From Lachnospiraceae bacterium JC7 (GTDB taxonomy: Bacteria; Bacillota; Clostridia; Lachnospirales; Lachnospiraceae), in the NCBI GenBank assembly GCA_000513555.1, contig ALYD01000021.1, positions 1 through 50,543 of the forward strand: a stretch of DNA of 50,543 nt, in the 5' to 3' direction. The position numbers and the translations under genes are program-made. Of this stretch, positions 1 through 9,120 are shown one piece after another. The notes beneath the pieces are model-generated. The model saw only the letters and a list, made by a program, of their open reading frames with translations, searched no databases and was not told the DNA's origin. The stretch's first letter is position 1. Every line of letters starts with the position of its first letter.

Positions 1-25
1 TGTGACATGCTCTCTTTAAGTGGCT

Positions 26-1951
26 TTATCTTATACTTTTTTTCCTGTTTCCGCCTCGTGAAGCTTTACGGTCTTCATGTCTTCCGTTGGAAGTTTTACT
101 GCGGATATTCCGGCTCTTTTCAGTACGCTTTCCGCCGGATGCTTCCTCCTGAGGTTTTCTCGGACGAATGAGACATTCAGCTCCGAAGCCAATAAGGTCT
201 TCACGATGTTCCTTGAGAAGCGCCTCCTTCACCAGCTCATAGTTCTCAGGTCTCCGATACTGGATAAGGGCACGCTGCATCGCCTTTTCATGAGGATTTT
301 TCGGAACATATACCTCTTCCATGGTGAGAGGATTTAAACCTGTGTAGTACATGGCTGTGGACACTGTACCCGGAGTTGGATAGAAATCCTGTACCTGATC
401 CGGGATGTATCCCATATCTCTTATGTATTCCGCGAGAGTTATGGCATCCTTGAGTCTTGATCCCGGATGGCTGGACATAAGGTAAGGTACGATGTACTGA
501 TTAAGTCCCATCTCCTTGTTTATCTTCTCAAATTCCCTTACGAAGGAGTTATAGACGGAAACGCCGGGCTTACCCATCTCCTTCAGTACATTGTCGGAAA
601 CATGCTCCGGTGCCACACGCATCTGTCCTGATACGTGGTACTTACAGATCTCCCTCAGGAATTCCTTGTTGGAATCCGCCATCAGGTAATCAAAACGGAA
701 GCCTGAACGTACAAAAACCTTCTTTACTCCCGGAAGGGATCGTACTTCACGAAGAAGCTTCACATAGTCGGAGTGATCTACCTTCAGGTTCTTGCATGGC
801 TCCGGCCAGAGACATTTTTTGTTAATGCAGGCGCCGTGAGTAAGCTGCTTACTGCAGGCGGGACCTCTGAACTCCGCTGTGGGGCCGCCCACATCAAAGA
901 TATAGCCCTTGAATTCAGGATCCTGAGTGATATCCTTTGCCTCCTTCAGCACGCTTTCATGGGAACGGGCCTGGACTATACGTCCCTGATGCATGGTGAT
1001 GGCGCAGAAATTACATTCTCCGAAACAGCCTCTTGCCTGAGTGATACTTTCCTTGATCTCACCGAAGGCAGGGATTCCACCCTCCTTATCATAGATAGGA
1101 TGCCATGCCCTCATGAAAGGCAGGGAATAGACATCGTCCATTTCCATTTCAGTAAGGGGAAGTGAAGGCGGGTTCTGAACCACGAACATGGCTCCGTCAT
1201 AACATTCATAGACCCTCTTTGCACTTATAGGGTCGGTGTTTCTGTACTGGATGGCGAAGCTTTCAGCATACTTTTTCTTACTTGCCTTTATCTCTTCAAA
1301 ATCCGGAAGTCTCACCGCATCATAGATATCAGCCTCGGAACGGGTCTTGTAAACAGTTCCCGGGATCCAGGTGATGTCCTTTACCGCAAGCCCCGAGTTC
1401 AGGGCGTCGGCGATCTCTACGATACTGTGCTCTCCCATTCCGTAGGAAATGAGATCCGCTCCGCTGTCCAGAAGTACCGAGCGGCGAATGCTGTCTGACC
1501 AGTAATCATAGTGGGAAAGTCTTCTGAGACTGGCTTCGATACCGCCTATTATGATAGGCGTATGCTTATAGGTCTTACGGATGAGATTGCAGTATACGGT
1601 CGTGGCTCTGTCTGGACGCTTGCCCATGACTCCTCCGGGAGTATAGGCATCGGTCTTACGATGCTTTTTCGCAACTGTATAGTGGTTCACCATGGAGTCC
1701 ATGTTTCCGGATGAAACCAGGAAACCAAGTCGCGGTTCACCGAACTCCGTTACGGATTCCGGATTATTCCAGTCAGGCTGCGGCAGCATGGCTACCTTGT
1801 AGCCGTGAGCCTCCAGTACTCTTGAAATGATGGCCGGACCGAAGCTTGAATGATCCACGTATGCGTCACCGGAGACATAGACAAAATCAGGCTGTGTCCA
1901 GCCTCTCTCCAGCATATCTTCTTTATTGATTGGTAAAAAACCTTCGTACAT
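26..1951 (-). CDS. YgiQ family radical SAM protein
   Basis: A 641-residue protein of the YgiQ (UPF0313) radical SAM family; its reaction is unknown. The cluster-binding motif CxxxCxxC is seen at about residues 309-316 (ARGCFGECNFC), and the N-terminal motif GDAYVDH followed by SFG is typical of the family, as is the total length. The start at 1951 is chosen over the upstream ATG at 2026 because the family normally begins with a short xxFLP segment and because GAGG sits 5 nt before this ATG. That ribosome binding site lies inside a perfect 11-bp hairpin (see 1955-2029). The gene follows the M20 gene by 82 nt and is probably co-transcribed with it. The sure part is the family; the substrate is not known. 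Confidence 0.93.
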   Translation of the reverse strand: MYEGFLPINKEDMLERGWTQPDFVYVSGDAYVDHSSFGPAIISRVLEAHGYKVAMLPQPDWNNPESVTEFGEPRLGFLVSSGNMDSMVNHYTVAKKHRKTDAYTPGGVMGKRPDRATTVYCNLIRKTYKHTPIIIGGIEASLRRLSHYDYWSDSIRRSVLLDSGADLISYGMGEHSIVEIADALNSGLAVKDITWIPGTVYKTRSEADIYDAVRLPDFEEIKASKKKYAESFAIQYRNTDPISAKRVYECYDGAMFVVQNPPSLPLTEMEMDDVYSLPFMRAWHPIYDKEGGIPAFGEIKESITQARGCFGECNFCAITMHQGRIVQARSHESVLKEAKDITQDPEFKGYIFDVGGPTAEFRGPACSKQLTHGACINKKCLWPEPCKNLKVDHSDYVKLLREVRSLPGVKKVFVRSGFRFDYLMADSNKEFLREICKYHVSGQMRVAPEHVSDNVLKEMGKPGVSVYNSFVREFEKINKEMGLNQYIVPYLMSSHPGSRLKDAITLAEYIRDMGYIPDQVQDFYPTPGTVSTAMYYTGLNPLTMEEVYVPKNPHEKAMQRALIQYRRPENYELVKEALLKEHREDLIGFGAECLIRPRKPQEEASGGKRTEKSRNIRSKTSNGRHEDRKASRGGNRKKSIR

Positions 1952-1954
1952 ATG

Positions 1955-2029
1955 ATCCTCAATTCTTTGGAATTGAGGATGCCGCCCGGTACCCCACATA
2001 TGTGAGACTGGTCCGTGTACCCTCAATTC
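1955..2029 (-). promoter_or_regulatory. Three-segment leader that can hide or free the ygiQ ribosome binding site
   Basis: On the minus-strand RNA, segment A (GAATTGAGG, 2029-2021) is followed by segment B (ATCCTCAATTC, 1980-1970) and segment C (GAATTGAGGAT, 1965-1955). B pairs perfectly with C over 11 bp with a 4-nt loop, and C contains the GAGG ribosome binding site 5 nt before the ATG. A can pair with B over 9 bp and would free C. Between A and B, GGTAC and GTACC can extend the A:B stem. A starts 5 nt after the stop of the M20 gene. The pairings are visible in the sequence; a regulatory role is inferred. Confidence 0.5.
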
Positions 2030-2033
2030 GGAT

Positions 2034-3470
2034 TTACAGCGCTATGGGCTTTGCGTCCTTCTCTATAGGACAGACATAGCCTGAAGCGGTTCGTTTTTCA
2101 AATTCTTCTCTTGCTTCCTTCAGTATATCAGGATCCTCATAGAGGTCCAATGCAGCACATGCCAGCACCTTTCCCGCATGGATAAGGGCTTTGTGGCCGA
2201 TGCTTGATCCTCCGCAGGAAACATTCTGCCAGCTGTGACCCGGTGCACCGTTCACGAAGCCTGCCACATGAATCTGTCCTGTAGGAGTCTCCCATGAAAC
2301 ATCACCAACGTCTGTTGAGCCTGCCTGAAATGCAGTGCTGTGGTAGAGAGGGATCAGGAAGTTGTTTATTCCTGTTGTTCCGTGCTGACTCTCTTTTTCA
2401 GTGTATTCTCTGATCTCATCATCATGCTTTGATGCAAAGCCCGGTGCAGGATTCTCGGGACAGGTGGCGCTGAGCTTCTTTGCGAACTCGAACTCCTCTT
2501 CTGTGTATGTTGGAACTCCAAGCTCCCTGAAGTTCTCGTAAAGCACCTTTTCCAGTGTGAAATTCGGAACAAGATCCGCAGTTCCGTCTATAAAGGTCCT
2601 GTCGAAACTTGTTTCAGTCATGAGGGAAGCGCCCTCAGCTATTTTATCGACACGTTTTAAAAGTTCAACACAATTTTTTACTTTTCCTGCACGTACCATA
2701 TAAAGAACAGAGGCATGATCCTGAACCACATTAGGTGAAACTCCTCCTGCATTTGTTATGGCATAATGCACACGGCAGTCAGATGTCATATGCTCTCTCA
2801 GGTACTGGACCCCGGTATTCATGAGCTCCACAGCATCGAGGGCCGATCTTCCGTGTTCGGGATCTCCGGCTGCATGAGCTGATACACCGTGGAAATCATA
2901 GAGTATCTGAATTGTGGAGTTATTGGTTCCGGTCTTTATCTCATTGACATCTTCCGGATGCCATGTAAGAGCTGCATCAAGGTCCTTCCATACACCATCT
3001 CTCGCCATAAAGGCCTTTGCGGCGCCGCCCTCTTCTCCCGGACATCCATAGAAGATGACTGTTCCTTCATGACCGCTTGTTTCCAGATAATGCTTGATTC
3101 CGAAGGCAGCCGCGAGAGCTCCTGTGCCCAGCATGTTGTGACCGCAGCCGTGACCTGCTCCGCCTTCTACAAGAGGTGTATGTGAAAGAGCATTGCGTTC
3201 CTGGCTTAAACCGGAAAGAGCATCATACTCTCCGAGAATTCCGATTACAGGATGACCTGAACCGTAGGTGCCGGTGAATGCTGTCTCAATGTTGTCGAAA
3301 TTTTTCTCTACCTTAAAACCGTTCTCCTCCAGAACCTTTTCGAAAAGTGCTGCAGATTTATATTCCTTGAGGCTGAGCTCGGGATTCGCCCATATCTCGT
3401 CTGATAATTCAGTGAAGATCGCCTTATTCTGATCAATGAAGTTTACTACCTGCTTTTTAAGTTCAGTCAT
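2034..3470 (-). CDS. M20 family amidohydrolase, AbgB-like
   Basis: A 478-residue metallopeptidase of the M20D type, closest in look to p-aminobenzoyl-glutamate hydrolase subunit B (AbgB) and related N-acyl amino acid amidohydrolases. The metal-binding region GHGCGHNMLG and the segments GEYDAL and WHPEDVN are visible. It should hydrolyse an amide bond of an N-acylated amino acid or peptide in the cytoplasm. The start at 3470 has AAGGA 5 nt upstream; the longer frame to 3545 begins inside the terminator of the preceding transporter gene, so it was rejected. It lies directly behind an amino acid ABC transporter, which suggests that the imported compound may be its substrate; this is inference. 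Confidence 0.88.
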   Translation of the reverse strand: MTELKKQVVNFIDQNKAIFTELSDEIWANPELSLKEYKSAALFEKVLEENGFKVEKNFDNIETAFTGTYGSGHPVIGILGEYDALSGLSQERNALSHTPLVEGGAGHGCGHNMLGTGALAAAFGIKHYLETSGHEGTVIFYGCPGEEGGAAKAFMARDGVWKDLDAALTWHPEDVNEIKTGTNNSTIQILYDFHGVSAHAAGDPEHGRSALDAVELMNTGVQYLREHMTSDCRVHYAITNAGGVSPNVVQDHASVLYMVRAGKVKNCVELLKRVDKIAEGASLMTETSFDRTFIDGTADLVPNFTLEKVLYENFRELGVPTYTEEEFEFAKKLSATCPENPAPGFASKHDDEIREYTEKESQHGTTGINNFLIPLYHSTAFQAGSTDVGDVSWETPTGQIHVAGFVNGAPGHSWQNVSCGGSSIGHKALIHAGKVLACAALDLYEDPDILKEAREEFEKRTASGYVCPIEKDAKPIAL

Positions 3471-3520
3471 GATGTCCTTCTTTCCGGTCGTGGTTTGACC
3501 TTTTAATGTATTTTTAACAA

Positions 3521-3553
3521 AACCCGAGATACATTTATGATGCATCTCGGGTT
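3521..3553 (-). terminator. Rho-independent terminator after the ABC ATPase gene
   Basis: A perfect 10-bp stem (AACCCGAGAT / ATCTCGGGTT, arms 3521-3530 and 3544-3553). On the minus strand TTTTG and a T-rich run follow. It lies between the ATPase stop codon and the M20 gene. Confidence 0.8.
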
Positions 3554-3580
3554 TACGGAGGCCTCAGCCTCTTTGTCTAT

Positions 3581-4336
3581 TTATGCTTCGAGTACCTTGC
3601 CGAGGAAGTCCTTGAGTCTCGGACTTTCAGGATGATCGAATATCTTTTCGGGTGTACCCTCTTCGATGATGTTTCCGTCAGCCATGAATACTACACGGTT
3701 TCCGACTTCACGGGCAAAGCCCATCTCATGGGTAACGCATACCATGGTCATGCCTTCCTTGGCGAGCTCCTTCATAACTTCCAGAACCTCTCCTACCATT
3801 TCAGGGTCAAGAGCTGAAGTAGGCTCATCAAAAAGCATGACTTCAGGATCCATGCAGAGTGCTCTTACGATGGCAACTCTCTGCTTCTGTCCGCCTGAAA
3901 GCTGAACAGGATAAGCGGAAGCTCTGTCCTTGAGTCCGACTCTGTCGAGAAGCTCAAGTGCCTTCTTCTCTGCCTCTTCCTTGCTTTTTCCCTTTACGAT
4001 CTGAGGGGCAAGGGTCAGGTTTTCAAGTATGGTCTTGTGAGGGAAAAGGTTGAAGTGCTGGAATACCATTCCCATTCTCTCACGGAACTCATCCAGATTG
4101 ATCTTTTCATTTACGATGTCTCTGCCATCGAAAACGATACTTCCGTCTGTAGGCTCCTCCAAAAGGTTTAAGCTGCGGAGGAAGGTAGACTTACCGGAAC
4201 CTGATGGTCCGATGACTACCATAACGTCTCCCTTGTTGATGTCGATATTTACACCGTCGAGAGCCTTGATGGCCCCGTAATTATAATGTTTCTTAAGGTC
4301 TCTTACCTTGATGAGTGCTGTATTATCTGTTGTCAC
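3581..4336 (-). CDS. Polar amino acid ABC transporter, ATP-binding protein
   Basis: A 251-residue ATPase of the GlnQ/HisP class that drives amino acid import. Walker A (GPSGSGKST, about residues 43-51), the signature LSGGQKQR, and Walker B ([12 protein letters not shown]) are all intact, as is the H-loop histidine in CVTHEMG. Its start overlaps the end of the permease gene by 14 bp, so the two are translationally coupled. The substrate class is set by family resemblance and the neighbours (polar amino acids such as glutamine, histidine or cystine); the exact substrate cannot be read from the sequence. Confidence 0.95.
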   Translation of the reverse strand: MTTDNTALIKVRDLKKHYNYGAIKALDGVNIDINKGDVMVVIGPSGSGKSTFLRSLNLLEEPTDGSIVFDGRDIVNEKINLDEFRERMGMVFQHFNLFPHKTILENLTLAPQIVKGKSKEEAEKKALELLDRVGLKDRASAYPVQLSGGQKQRVAIVRALCMDPEVMLFDEPTSALDPEMVGEVLEVMKELAKEGMTMVCVTHEMGFAREVGNRVVFMADGNIIEEGTPEKIFDHPESPRLKDFLGKVLEA

Positions 4337-5102
4337 TTTGACGCATCCTCCTCTCTACATACTCGATGATCTTTGATGTCGGGAAGCACAGGCAGAAGTA
4401 AAGGAATGTTGCCATGAGGAGAGGCTCTGCGATGATGAAGGTCGCTGACTGAACGCTCTTAACATTGAACATGATGTCCTGTACACCGATGGTATAGCAG
4501 ATTGAAGATTCCTTGATGATGGTAACGAACTCGTTGGCAACAGCAGGAAGGATATTCTTGATAGCCTGCGGAAGGATGATGTGGTACATGGTCTGGGCCT
4601 TGCTCATGCCGAGAGATCTTGCGGCCTCTGTCTGTCCGTTGTCAACACCCTCGATACCGCCTCTGATGACCGCACTCATATATCCGCCGGAATTAAGTGC
4701 AAGTGCAACGGCTGCCGGGAAAAATCTCTCGAACTGAATGAATCCGAAGAATGTAAACTTGGGAAGTGTGATAAATCCGAATACTATATAGTAGACAAGG
4801 AATATCTGAACCAGCATGGGAGTACATCTTACGAACTGCACGTAGCAGTTTGCGATGAGCTTCACCGGATTGAACTTCGCGATAAAGTCGTTTCTCTTCT
4901 TTTTGTTAATGTCATCGGTTTTTACCTTCTCAAGATATCTGAAGGGTCTCACATCGGACAGAAGCATGAGTGCAAGCCCGAAAGCCAAGAAGAAACCGAA
5001 GAAAACTGTGCAAAGTGCCAACAGGACAGTAACTATGAGGCCCTGTTGGAACATGTTGCCATAGGTGAGTATCTTTTCAATATTACCCCAACTGATGGTC
5101 AT
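4323..5102 (-). CDS. Polar amino acid ABC transporter, permease
   Basis: A 259-residue inner-membrane permease of the HisM/GlnP type. It has several hydrophobic spans and the EAA loop (about residues 181-200: [12 protein letters not shown] followed by IILPQAIK), which contacts the ATPase. The segment [17 protein letters not shown] is typical of the family. The region at about residues 60-75 is rich in lysine and lies between the first two spans, a modest insertion. It lies between the binding-protein gene (with a terminator in between) and the ATPase gene (14-bp overlap). Confidence 0.93.
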   Translation of the reverse strand: MTISWGNIEKILTYGNMFQQGLIVTVLLALCTVFFGFFLAFGLALMLLSDVRPFRYLEKVKTDDINKKKRNDFIAKFNPVKLIANCYVQFVRCTPMLVQIFLVYYIVFGFITLPKFTFFGFIQFERFFPAAVALALNSGGYMSAVIRGGIEGVDNGQTEAARSLGMSKAQTMYHIILPQAIKNILPAVANEFVTIIKESSICYTIGVQDIMFNVKSVQSATFIIAEPLLMATFLYFCLCFPTSKIIEYVERRMRQSDNR

Positions 5103-5263
5103 AAAAAATATTCCTGCCTTTCAAATAACAAATATTAACAGCCGTATAACTTCAGGCGATAAATAACAGTAAGCCTAAAGTCGCTTTTCGGCTACACAGA
5201 GTTTATTATAACCCTCCTGTAAACGCAATACAGAAAAATTATTGCAACAATAAACTCAAAAAA

Positions 5264-5285
5264 TCTCCGGGTCAAAGCCCGGAGA
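5264..5285 (-). terminator. Internal terminator between binding-protein and permease genes
   Basis: Stem TCTCCGGG/CCCGGAGA with a 6-nt loop, followed on the minus strand by ATTTTTT. Its position after the first gene of the transporter set would make more binding protein than membrane parts. A TATAAT at about 5203-5208 downstream could be a weak second promoter, but no convincing -35 is seen. Confidence 0.75.
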
Positions 5286-5313
5286 AAAAGATTTAATTAA
5301 GAATACTCAGGTT

Positions 5314-6252
5314 TTAGTTTGCAGCTACCTGACCGTTTGCATCAAGCTGACCCTCGAAGACATTCTCGGAATCAGATGCAAGCTCCTGTGCAGTTGCGAT
5401 GTACTCATCCATAGTACCGTCTGCAAGAACTTCACTGATGACCTTGTTTACTGCTGGAGCAAGGTCACTGCCCTTCTTAAGAGCGATGGCTGAACCCTCT
5501 GTATCGTACTCAACATCCCATGCGATCTGAAGCTCAGGATAGTTCTTGATGTACTGCTCTGCTACTGCCTTCTCGATGAATGCGCCTTCAAGCTTTCCTG
5601 AAACCATTTCTGAAATGATATCAGTAACCTTTGCAAGTCCGATGATGTTGGCGTTTGGAGTGTTCTTCTCTGCAAGACCCATCTGGATAGAGCCTGTCTG
5701 TGCACCTACAGGAAGCTTGTCAAATGCTGCATAATCCTTGTACTTGTCTGCATCAGCCTTACGGATCACGAAAGCCTGTCCGCCTGTGTAGTAGATATCA
5801 GAAAAGTCAAAGGTCTGTGCACGCTCAGGGCTTGGTGAGAAACCGGAGATACCGAGGTCAATGTTTCCGTTCTGAAGCTCCATGAGGATACCGTCGAAAT
5901 CGATAGGAACTACCTGAAGTTCGAGACCAAGTTCGTCAGCGATCTTCTGAGCGAGTGAGATATCGAAACCAACAAGCTCAGGATTTCCGTTGTTGATGTG
6001 ATAGAACTCATATGGTGCGAAATCAGGTGATGTTCCGATAGTGAGCTTACCAGGTGTGATGGTTGTGAACTCTGCTGCTGCCTCTTTATTTTCAGCAGCT
6101 GCTGTAGTGTCCTTTGCTGCGTCTCCTGCTGCTTCTGTTGCTGCTGCGGCTGTTGTAGCAGCTGCTGTCTCAGGAGCCTTTGATGAACCGCATGCTGCAA
6201 GTGTAGCAGCGGCAAGTACTGTTGCCATAAGTACGCTGAAAGTCTTCTTCAT
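5314..6252 (-). CDS. Amino acid ABC transporter, substrate-binding lipoprotein
   Basis: A 312-residue extracellular solute-binding lipoprotein (SBP family 3). A signal peptide ends in the lipobox LAAC with Cys21, followed by an alanine/threonine-rich linker of about 40 residues. The binding domain starts near TIGTSPDFAPYEF and contains GFDISLAQKIADELG and the usual DFDGILMELQNGNIDLGISG segment. It captures an amino acid outside the cell for the adjacent permease and ATPase. The ribosome binding site GAGGAGG is strong, and a good promoter lies 86-113 nt upstream. Confidence 0.95.
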   Translation of the reverse strand: MKKTFSVLMATVLAAATLAACGSSKAPETAAATTAAAATEAAGDAAKDTTAAAENKEAAAEFTTITPGKLTIGTSPDFAPYEFYHINNGNPELVGFDISLAQKIADELGLELQVVPIDFDGILMELQNGNIDLGISGFSPSPERAQTFDFSDIYYTGGQAFVIRKADADKYKDYAAFDKLPVGAQTGSIQMGLAEKNTPNANIIGLAKVTDIISEMVSGKLEGAFIEKAVAEQYIKNYPELQIAWDVEYDTEGSAIALKKGSDLAPAVNKVISEVLADGTMDEYIATAQELASDSENVFEGQLDANGQVAAN

Positions 6253-6337
6253 AATATCCTCCTCAAATCGATATACATTCGATATGGTTATGGTGAAAAA
6301 ATGTTGTATAACTTCACCTTGTTTTCTATGTTTTTAG

Positions 6338-6365
6338 ATTATATACCTTATTTCGGATAAATCAA
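6338..6365 (-). promoter_or_regulatory. Promoter of the amino acid transporter operon
   Basis: TTGATT (6360-6365), a 16-nt spacer, then TATAAT (6338-6343) on the minus strand, about 85 nt before the binding-protein start. The stretch 6253-6553 holds this promoter, its leader and the terminator at 6502-6538; I see no gene in it. Confidence 0.65.
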
Positions 6366-6501
6366 GTATTTTTATACAGAAATTCAAAAATATTGAATAA
6401 TATGCAAATTTGGATGCATAAAATCAGATTTATAGTGTAGATTTATGCAAACTGACCCGCTCGTGCAAGCCCGGCGTTCATGGAGTCACTTGCGAAAAAA
6501 A

Positions 6502-6538
6502 GTGCAGTTGTCAGAGAATGGCTCTCTGACAACTGCAC
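6502..6538 (-). terminator. Strong terminator after the histidine phosphatase gene
   Basis: A perfect 16-bp stem (6502-6517 with 6523-6538, loop of 5) followed on the minus strand by TTTTTTT. Confidence 0.9.
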
Positions 6539-6553
6539 TGCTGTCTTTCGTAT

Positions 6554-7129
6554 TTAGAAGATATCATCCAACATTTTATGCTTTCCGTCAAGTGATTCAA
6601 ATACTCTTATCTCACAGTTCTTTGGCTTGGGTCTCCAGTAGATGCCGTTTGGTCTGTCCATGAGATAGCCGGAAAGCGGACGCATGATGCCACCGTGGCA
6701 TGCGATGAGGACATTATCATAGTCCTTTTGCTCCAGCTCCTTCAAAAAAGAGTGACTTCTTTTTATAAGAGAAGACAGAGTCTCAACAGTTTTCGGAGCC
6801 GGGAAAAGTTCCGGGATATACCAGTAAGACATCATGGGTAGTCCCAGAAGATAATAGTTTTTCAGCTCATACTTTCCGAAATCTGCTTCTATAAGTCTGT
6901 CGTCGATAATAAGCTCGGAAGGATCAACATTGCCGATAATTGAGCCTGTGACCCGGGCACGCTTCAAAGGACTGGCGTAAACAGCATCGAACTTTATATC
7001 CCCTATCTTCTTTCTGGCTTCCTTTGCCTGCGCTATACCCGTCTCGTTCAGGGGTTCATCGGTGCGCCCCTGCATAAGGTGCCTGGCATTGAATTTTGTC
7101 TGTCCGTGTCGTGCTATCCATATTTTCAT
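6554..7129 (-). CDS. Histidine phosphatase family protein
   Basis: A 191-residue member of the phosphoglycerate mutase/histidine phosphatase family. The catalytic RHG motif is at the N-terminus (ARHGQTKFN, about residues 7-15), followed by the second arginine region (SPLKRARVTG) and the late histidine (ACHGG). These residues form the phosphohistidine active site. The physiological substrate cannot be deduced. It is a single gene with its own terminator. The ribosome binding site (GAGG) is about 12 nt from the ATG, which is loose. Confidence 0.88.
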   Translation of the reverse strand: MKIWIARHGQTKFNARHLMQGRTDEPLNETGIAQAKEARKKIGDIKFDAVYASPLKRARVTGSIIGNVDPSELIIDDRLIEADFGKYELKNYYLLGLPMMSYWYIPELFPAPKTVETLSSLIKRSHSFLKELEQKDYDNVLIACHGGIMRPLSGYLMDRPNGIYWRPKPKNCEIRVFESLDGKHKMLDDIF

Positions 7130-7320
7130 TTGCAGAATCTATCCTCTCTTTTGATCCGAATATTGTTTCAACAATTATTTGAATTATTTCTACTATGAAG
7201 TTTGCCGGCTAAAAAGTCAAACCTGACTTGCTGATTTCCATGGATTGAGAAAAGTCTTTATTATAAAATTGTATATATCAGGAAGGATCCGGAAGGGGGA
7301 TTAAAAGGAGCTTTTGGATC

Positions 7321-7398
7321 ATGCTGAGACCTTCGTATCCGGTGTATCAGCCGGAGAAACTATATTCTGAGCTTCAATATGCGTTTTCAGAGGTGTGA
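7321..7398 (+). CDS. Possible 25-residue upstream ORF before capA
   Basis: An ATG with AAGGAG 10 nt upstream opens a 25-codon frame that ends 3 nt before the capA-like start (TGA TGT ATG). The peptide begins MLRPSYPVYQ and resembles nothing I recognise. The tight spacing would allow translational coupling. It may equally be chance; there is no further evidence. Confidence 0.25.
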   Translation: MLRPSYPVYQPEKLYSELQYAFSEV

Positions 7399-7401
7399 TG
7401 T

Positions 7402-8697
7402 ATGAAGAAGGAAATAAAGGACGCTTCGTCCGAAATCAGGATGAGAAACTGGCGTAACATGGTTATTGTGGTGTTCTTTTGTATTGATCTTATCATGTTT
7501 GCATTGCCTGCGTATTCCAGGGTAGCGGCCCGCGGCTGGGAGCCTTCAACTAAAGGTCCGGGAATAGGTATGCAGACTGAAGACGGAACAGGTATGGAGA
7601 CGGCTCCGGTTTCTGAGACTTCAGCTGCGGAGGCATCGGAACCTGCCGGCTCAGAAGTAAGCAGTTCGGATGAATCATGCAAGCTGACAATGATTGCCGC
7701 CGGCGATAACCTCATACACAAGACCATCGTGGACAAGGCCTGGCGCCCTTATCAGGGAACCCATGATTTTCATTTTCTTTATACGCCTATTCTTGACACC
7801 ATACAGTCCCGGGATCTCAGTGTGATCAATCAGGAGACCATCTTCATTTCTGATAATTCTCTGATAAGCGATTACCCCACCTTCGGGACCCCACAGGTCA
7901 TGGGAGAAGCGCTGGTGGACAGCGGATTTGATGTTGTTCTTTCCGCTACGAACCACACATGGGATAAAGGAGTCCGTGGAGTAAACGACACGCTTAATTA
8001 CTGGAAGACCTTCCATCCGGAGATAACTCTTCTCGGGATCCATGATTCACCGCAGGCCTTCAACACTATCGACTATGTAGAGAAGAACGGAATACGACTT
8101 GCGATGTTCAACTACACCTATGGCTTGAACGGCTTCAGAGTGCCCTCGTCCCTGTACTACATGGTGAACCTGCTAAGTCAGTCAGACAAGTTCCTGAATG
8201 ATGTAAGAATTGCGGAGAATGAGGCGGACATGACGGTCTGCTTCCTGCATATCGGAGAAGAATACAGGTATCAGCCCACTGCCTTCCAGATGGGTTATGT
8301 GCAGGCCCTTATTGACGCAGGTGCGGATCTGATCATCTGCTCCCATCCCCATGTAGTGGAACCGGCAGGGTATATCACAACAGCGTTGGGGAACAGTGGT
8401 CTCGTTTTCTGGTCCTGCGGTAATCTGATCTCGGCACAGTCCAAGGTTCCGCGTATCCTCGGAGGGCTTGCGGATGTGACCATCATAAAGGATGATTCCG
8501 GCACCAGGATAAGTTCCTGGGATTTCATCCCGACGGTTACGCATTTTTCCGGAATGGATGTGAGGGTATTTCTTCTGAAGGACTATAACGATATTTTGGC
8601 GTCAGTGAACCATGCGAACTACAAGGATGGTCCTCTCACTACGGAGAGGCTGTGGAATCTCTGGACCTCCATTACGGGTTTAGGAAGGAAATTCTAA
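7402..8697 (+). CDS. CapA family protein (poly-gamma-glutamate synthesis type)
   Basis: A 431-residue CapA/PgsA-like protein with a metallophosphatase fold. An N-terminal membrane anchor (about residues 18-35) is followed by a low-complexity linker rich in Ser, Glu and Thr. The fold motifs are present: GDNLIH near residue 99, INQET, ATNHTWDKG, HIGEEY and CSHPHVVEP. The protein would sit outside the membrane. Family members are linked to capsule or poly-gamma-glutamate synthesis, but many isolated copies like this one, without pgsB/pgsC next to it, have no proven role. The ribosome binding site is AGAGGTG 7 nt before the ATG. Confidence 0.88.
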   Translation: MKKEIKDASSEIRMRNWRNMVIVVFFCIDLIMFALPAYSRVAARGWEPSTKGPGIGMQTEDGTGMETAPVSETSAAEASEPAGSEVSSSDESCKLTMIAAGDNLIHKTIVDKAWRPYQGTHDFHFLYTPILDTIQSRDLSVINQETIFISDNSLISDYPTFGTPQVMGEALVDSGFDVVLSATNHTWDKGVRGVNDTLNYWKTFHPEITLLGIHDSPQAFNTIDYVEKNGIRLAMFNYTYGLNGFRVPSSLYYMVNLLSQSDKFLNDVRIAENEADMTVCFLHIGEEYRYQPTAFQMGYVQALIDAGADLIICSHPHVVEPAGYITTALGNSGLVFWSCGNLISAQSKVPRILGGLADVTIIKDDSGTRISSWDFIPTVTHFSGMDVRVFLLKDYNDILASVNHANYKDGPLTTERLWNLWTSITGLGRKF

Positions 8698-8730
8698 AAA
8701 AACTGTAACCACGACACATATCTCAGGAAG

Positions 8731-9063
8731 ATACCCTCCGGTCTTTGTGTTCACGACCCGCTGTGTGGACATTCAGGCAGTGTGGAGGCCAATGGTGATG
8801 TTTATGCTTGTGACCGGTATGCATTCCCGGATTATCGGCTTGGTAATATCATGGATACAGAGCTGCTTCAACTTATGGAATCAAACCGGTCTTTTGGCAT
8901 GCACAAGACCATGGGGATCCCGGAAGAGTGTCTTGACTGTAAGTATGCCCGGCTTTGTTTCGGAGGCTGTCCCAAGGACCGCCTGTGGGGCGGGAAAAAC
9001 TATCTTTGTGAAGGATATAAAATGTTTTTCAGCCACTTTAAGAAAAATATTTGTGGTGAATAA
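8731..9063 (+). pseudogene. 3' remnant of an anaerobic sulfatase-maturase-like radical SAM gene
   Basis: An open frame from about 8731 to the stop at 9063 reads PSGLCVHDPLCGHSGSVEANGDVYACDRY without a break. It continues with DYRLGNI, CLDCKYARLCFGGCPKDR and a final CEGYK. This is the cysteine-rich SPASM region that binds the auxiliary clusters in anaerobic sulfatase-maturating enzymes. The radical SAM core that should lie upstream (about 280 residues) is absent; the sequence before it is the capA-like gene. No convincing start or ribosome binding site was found, although a GTG at 8782 opens a 93-codon frame. I read it as a decayed remnant left by a deletion. A bidirectional terminator follows at once. 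Confidence 0.7.
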
Positions 9064-9069
9064 AAATTA

Positions 9070-9106
9070 CCCTCGTTACCTGACAGTAAATCTGCGGTGA
9101 CGAGGG
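9070..9106. terminator. Bidirectional terminator between the remnant and trpG
   Basis: An 11-bp stem with one G-T pair (CCCTCGTTACC 9070-9080, GGTGACGAGGG 9096-9106). It is followed by ATTTTTT on plus and TAATTTTTATT on minus. It serves the convergent genes on both sides. Confidence 0.8.
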
Positions 9107-9120
9107 ATTTTTTAGACTAT

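Noticed and set aside
3471..3545. A 25-residue N-terminal extension of the M20 protein
   Set aside because: It lies in a transcription terminator and lacks a ribosome binding site, while the ATG at 3470 has AAGGA at good distance.
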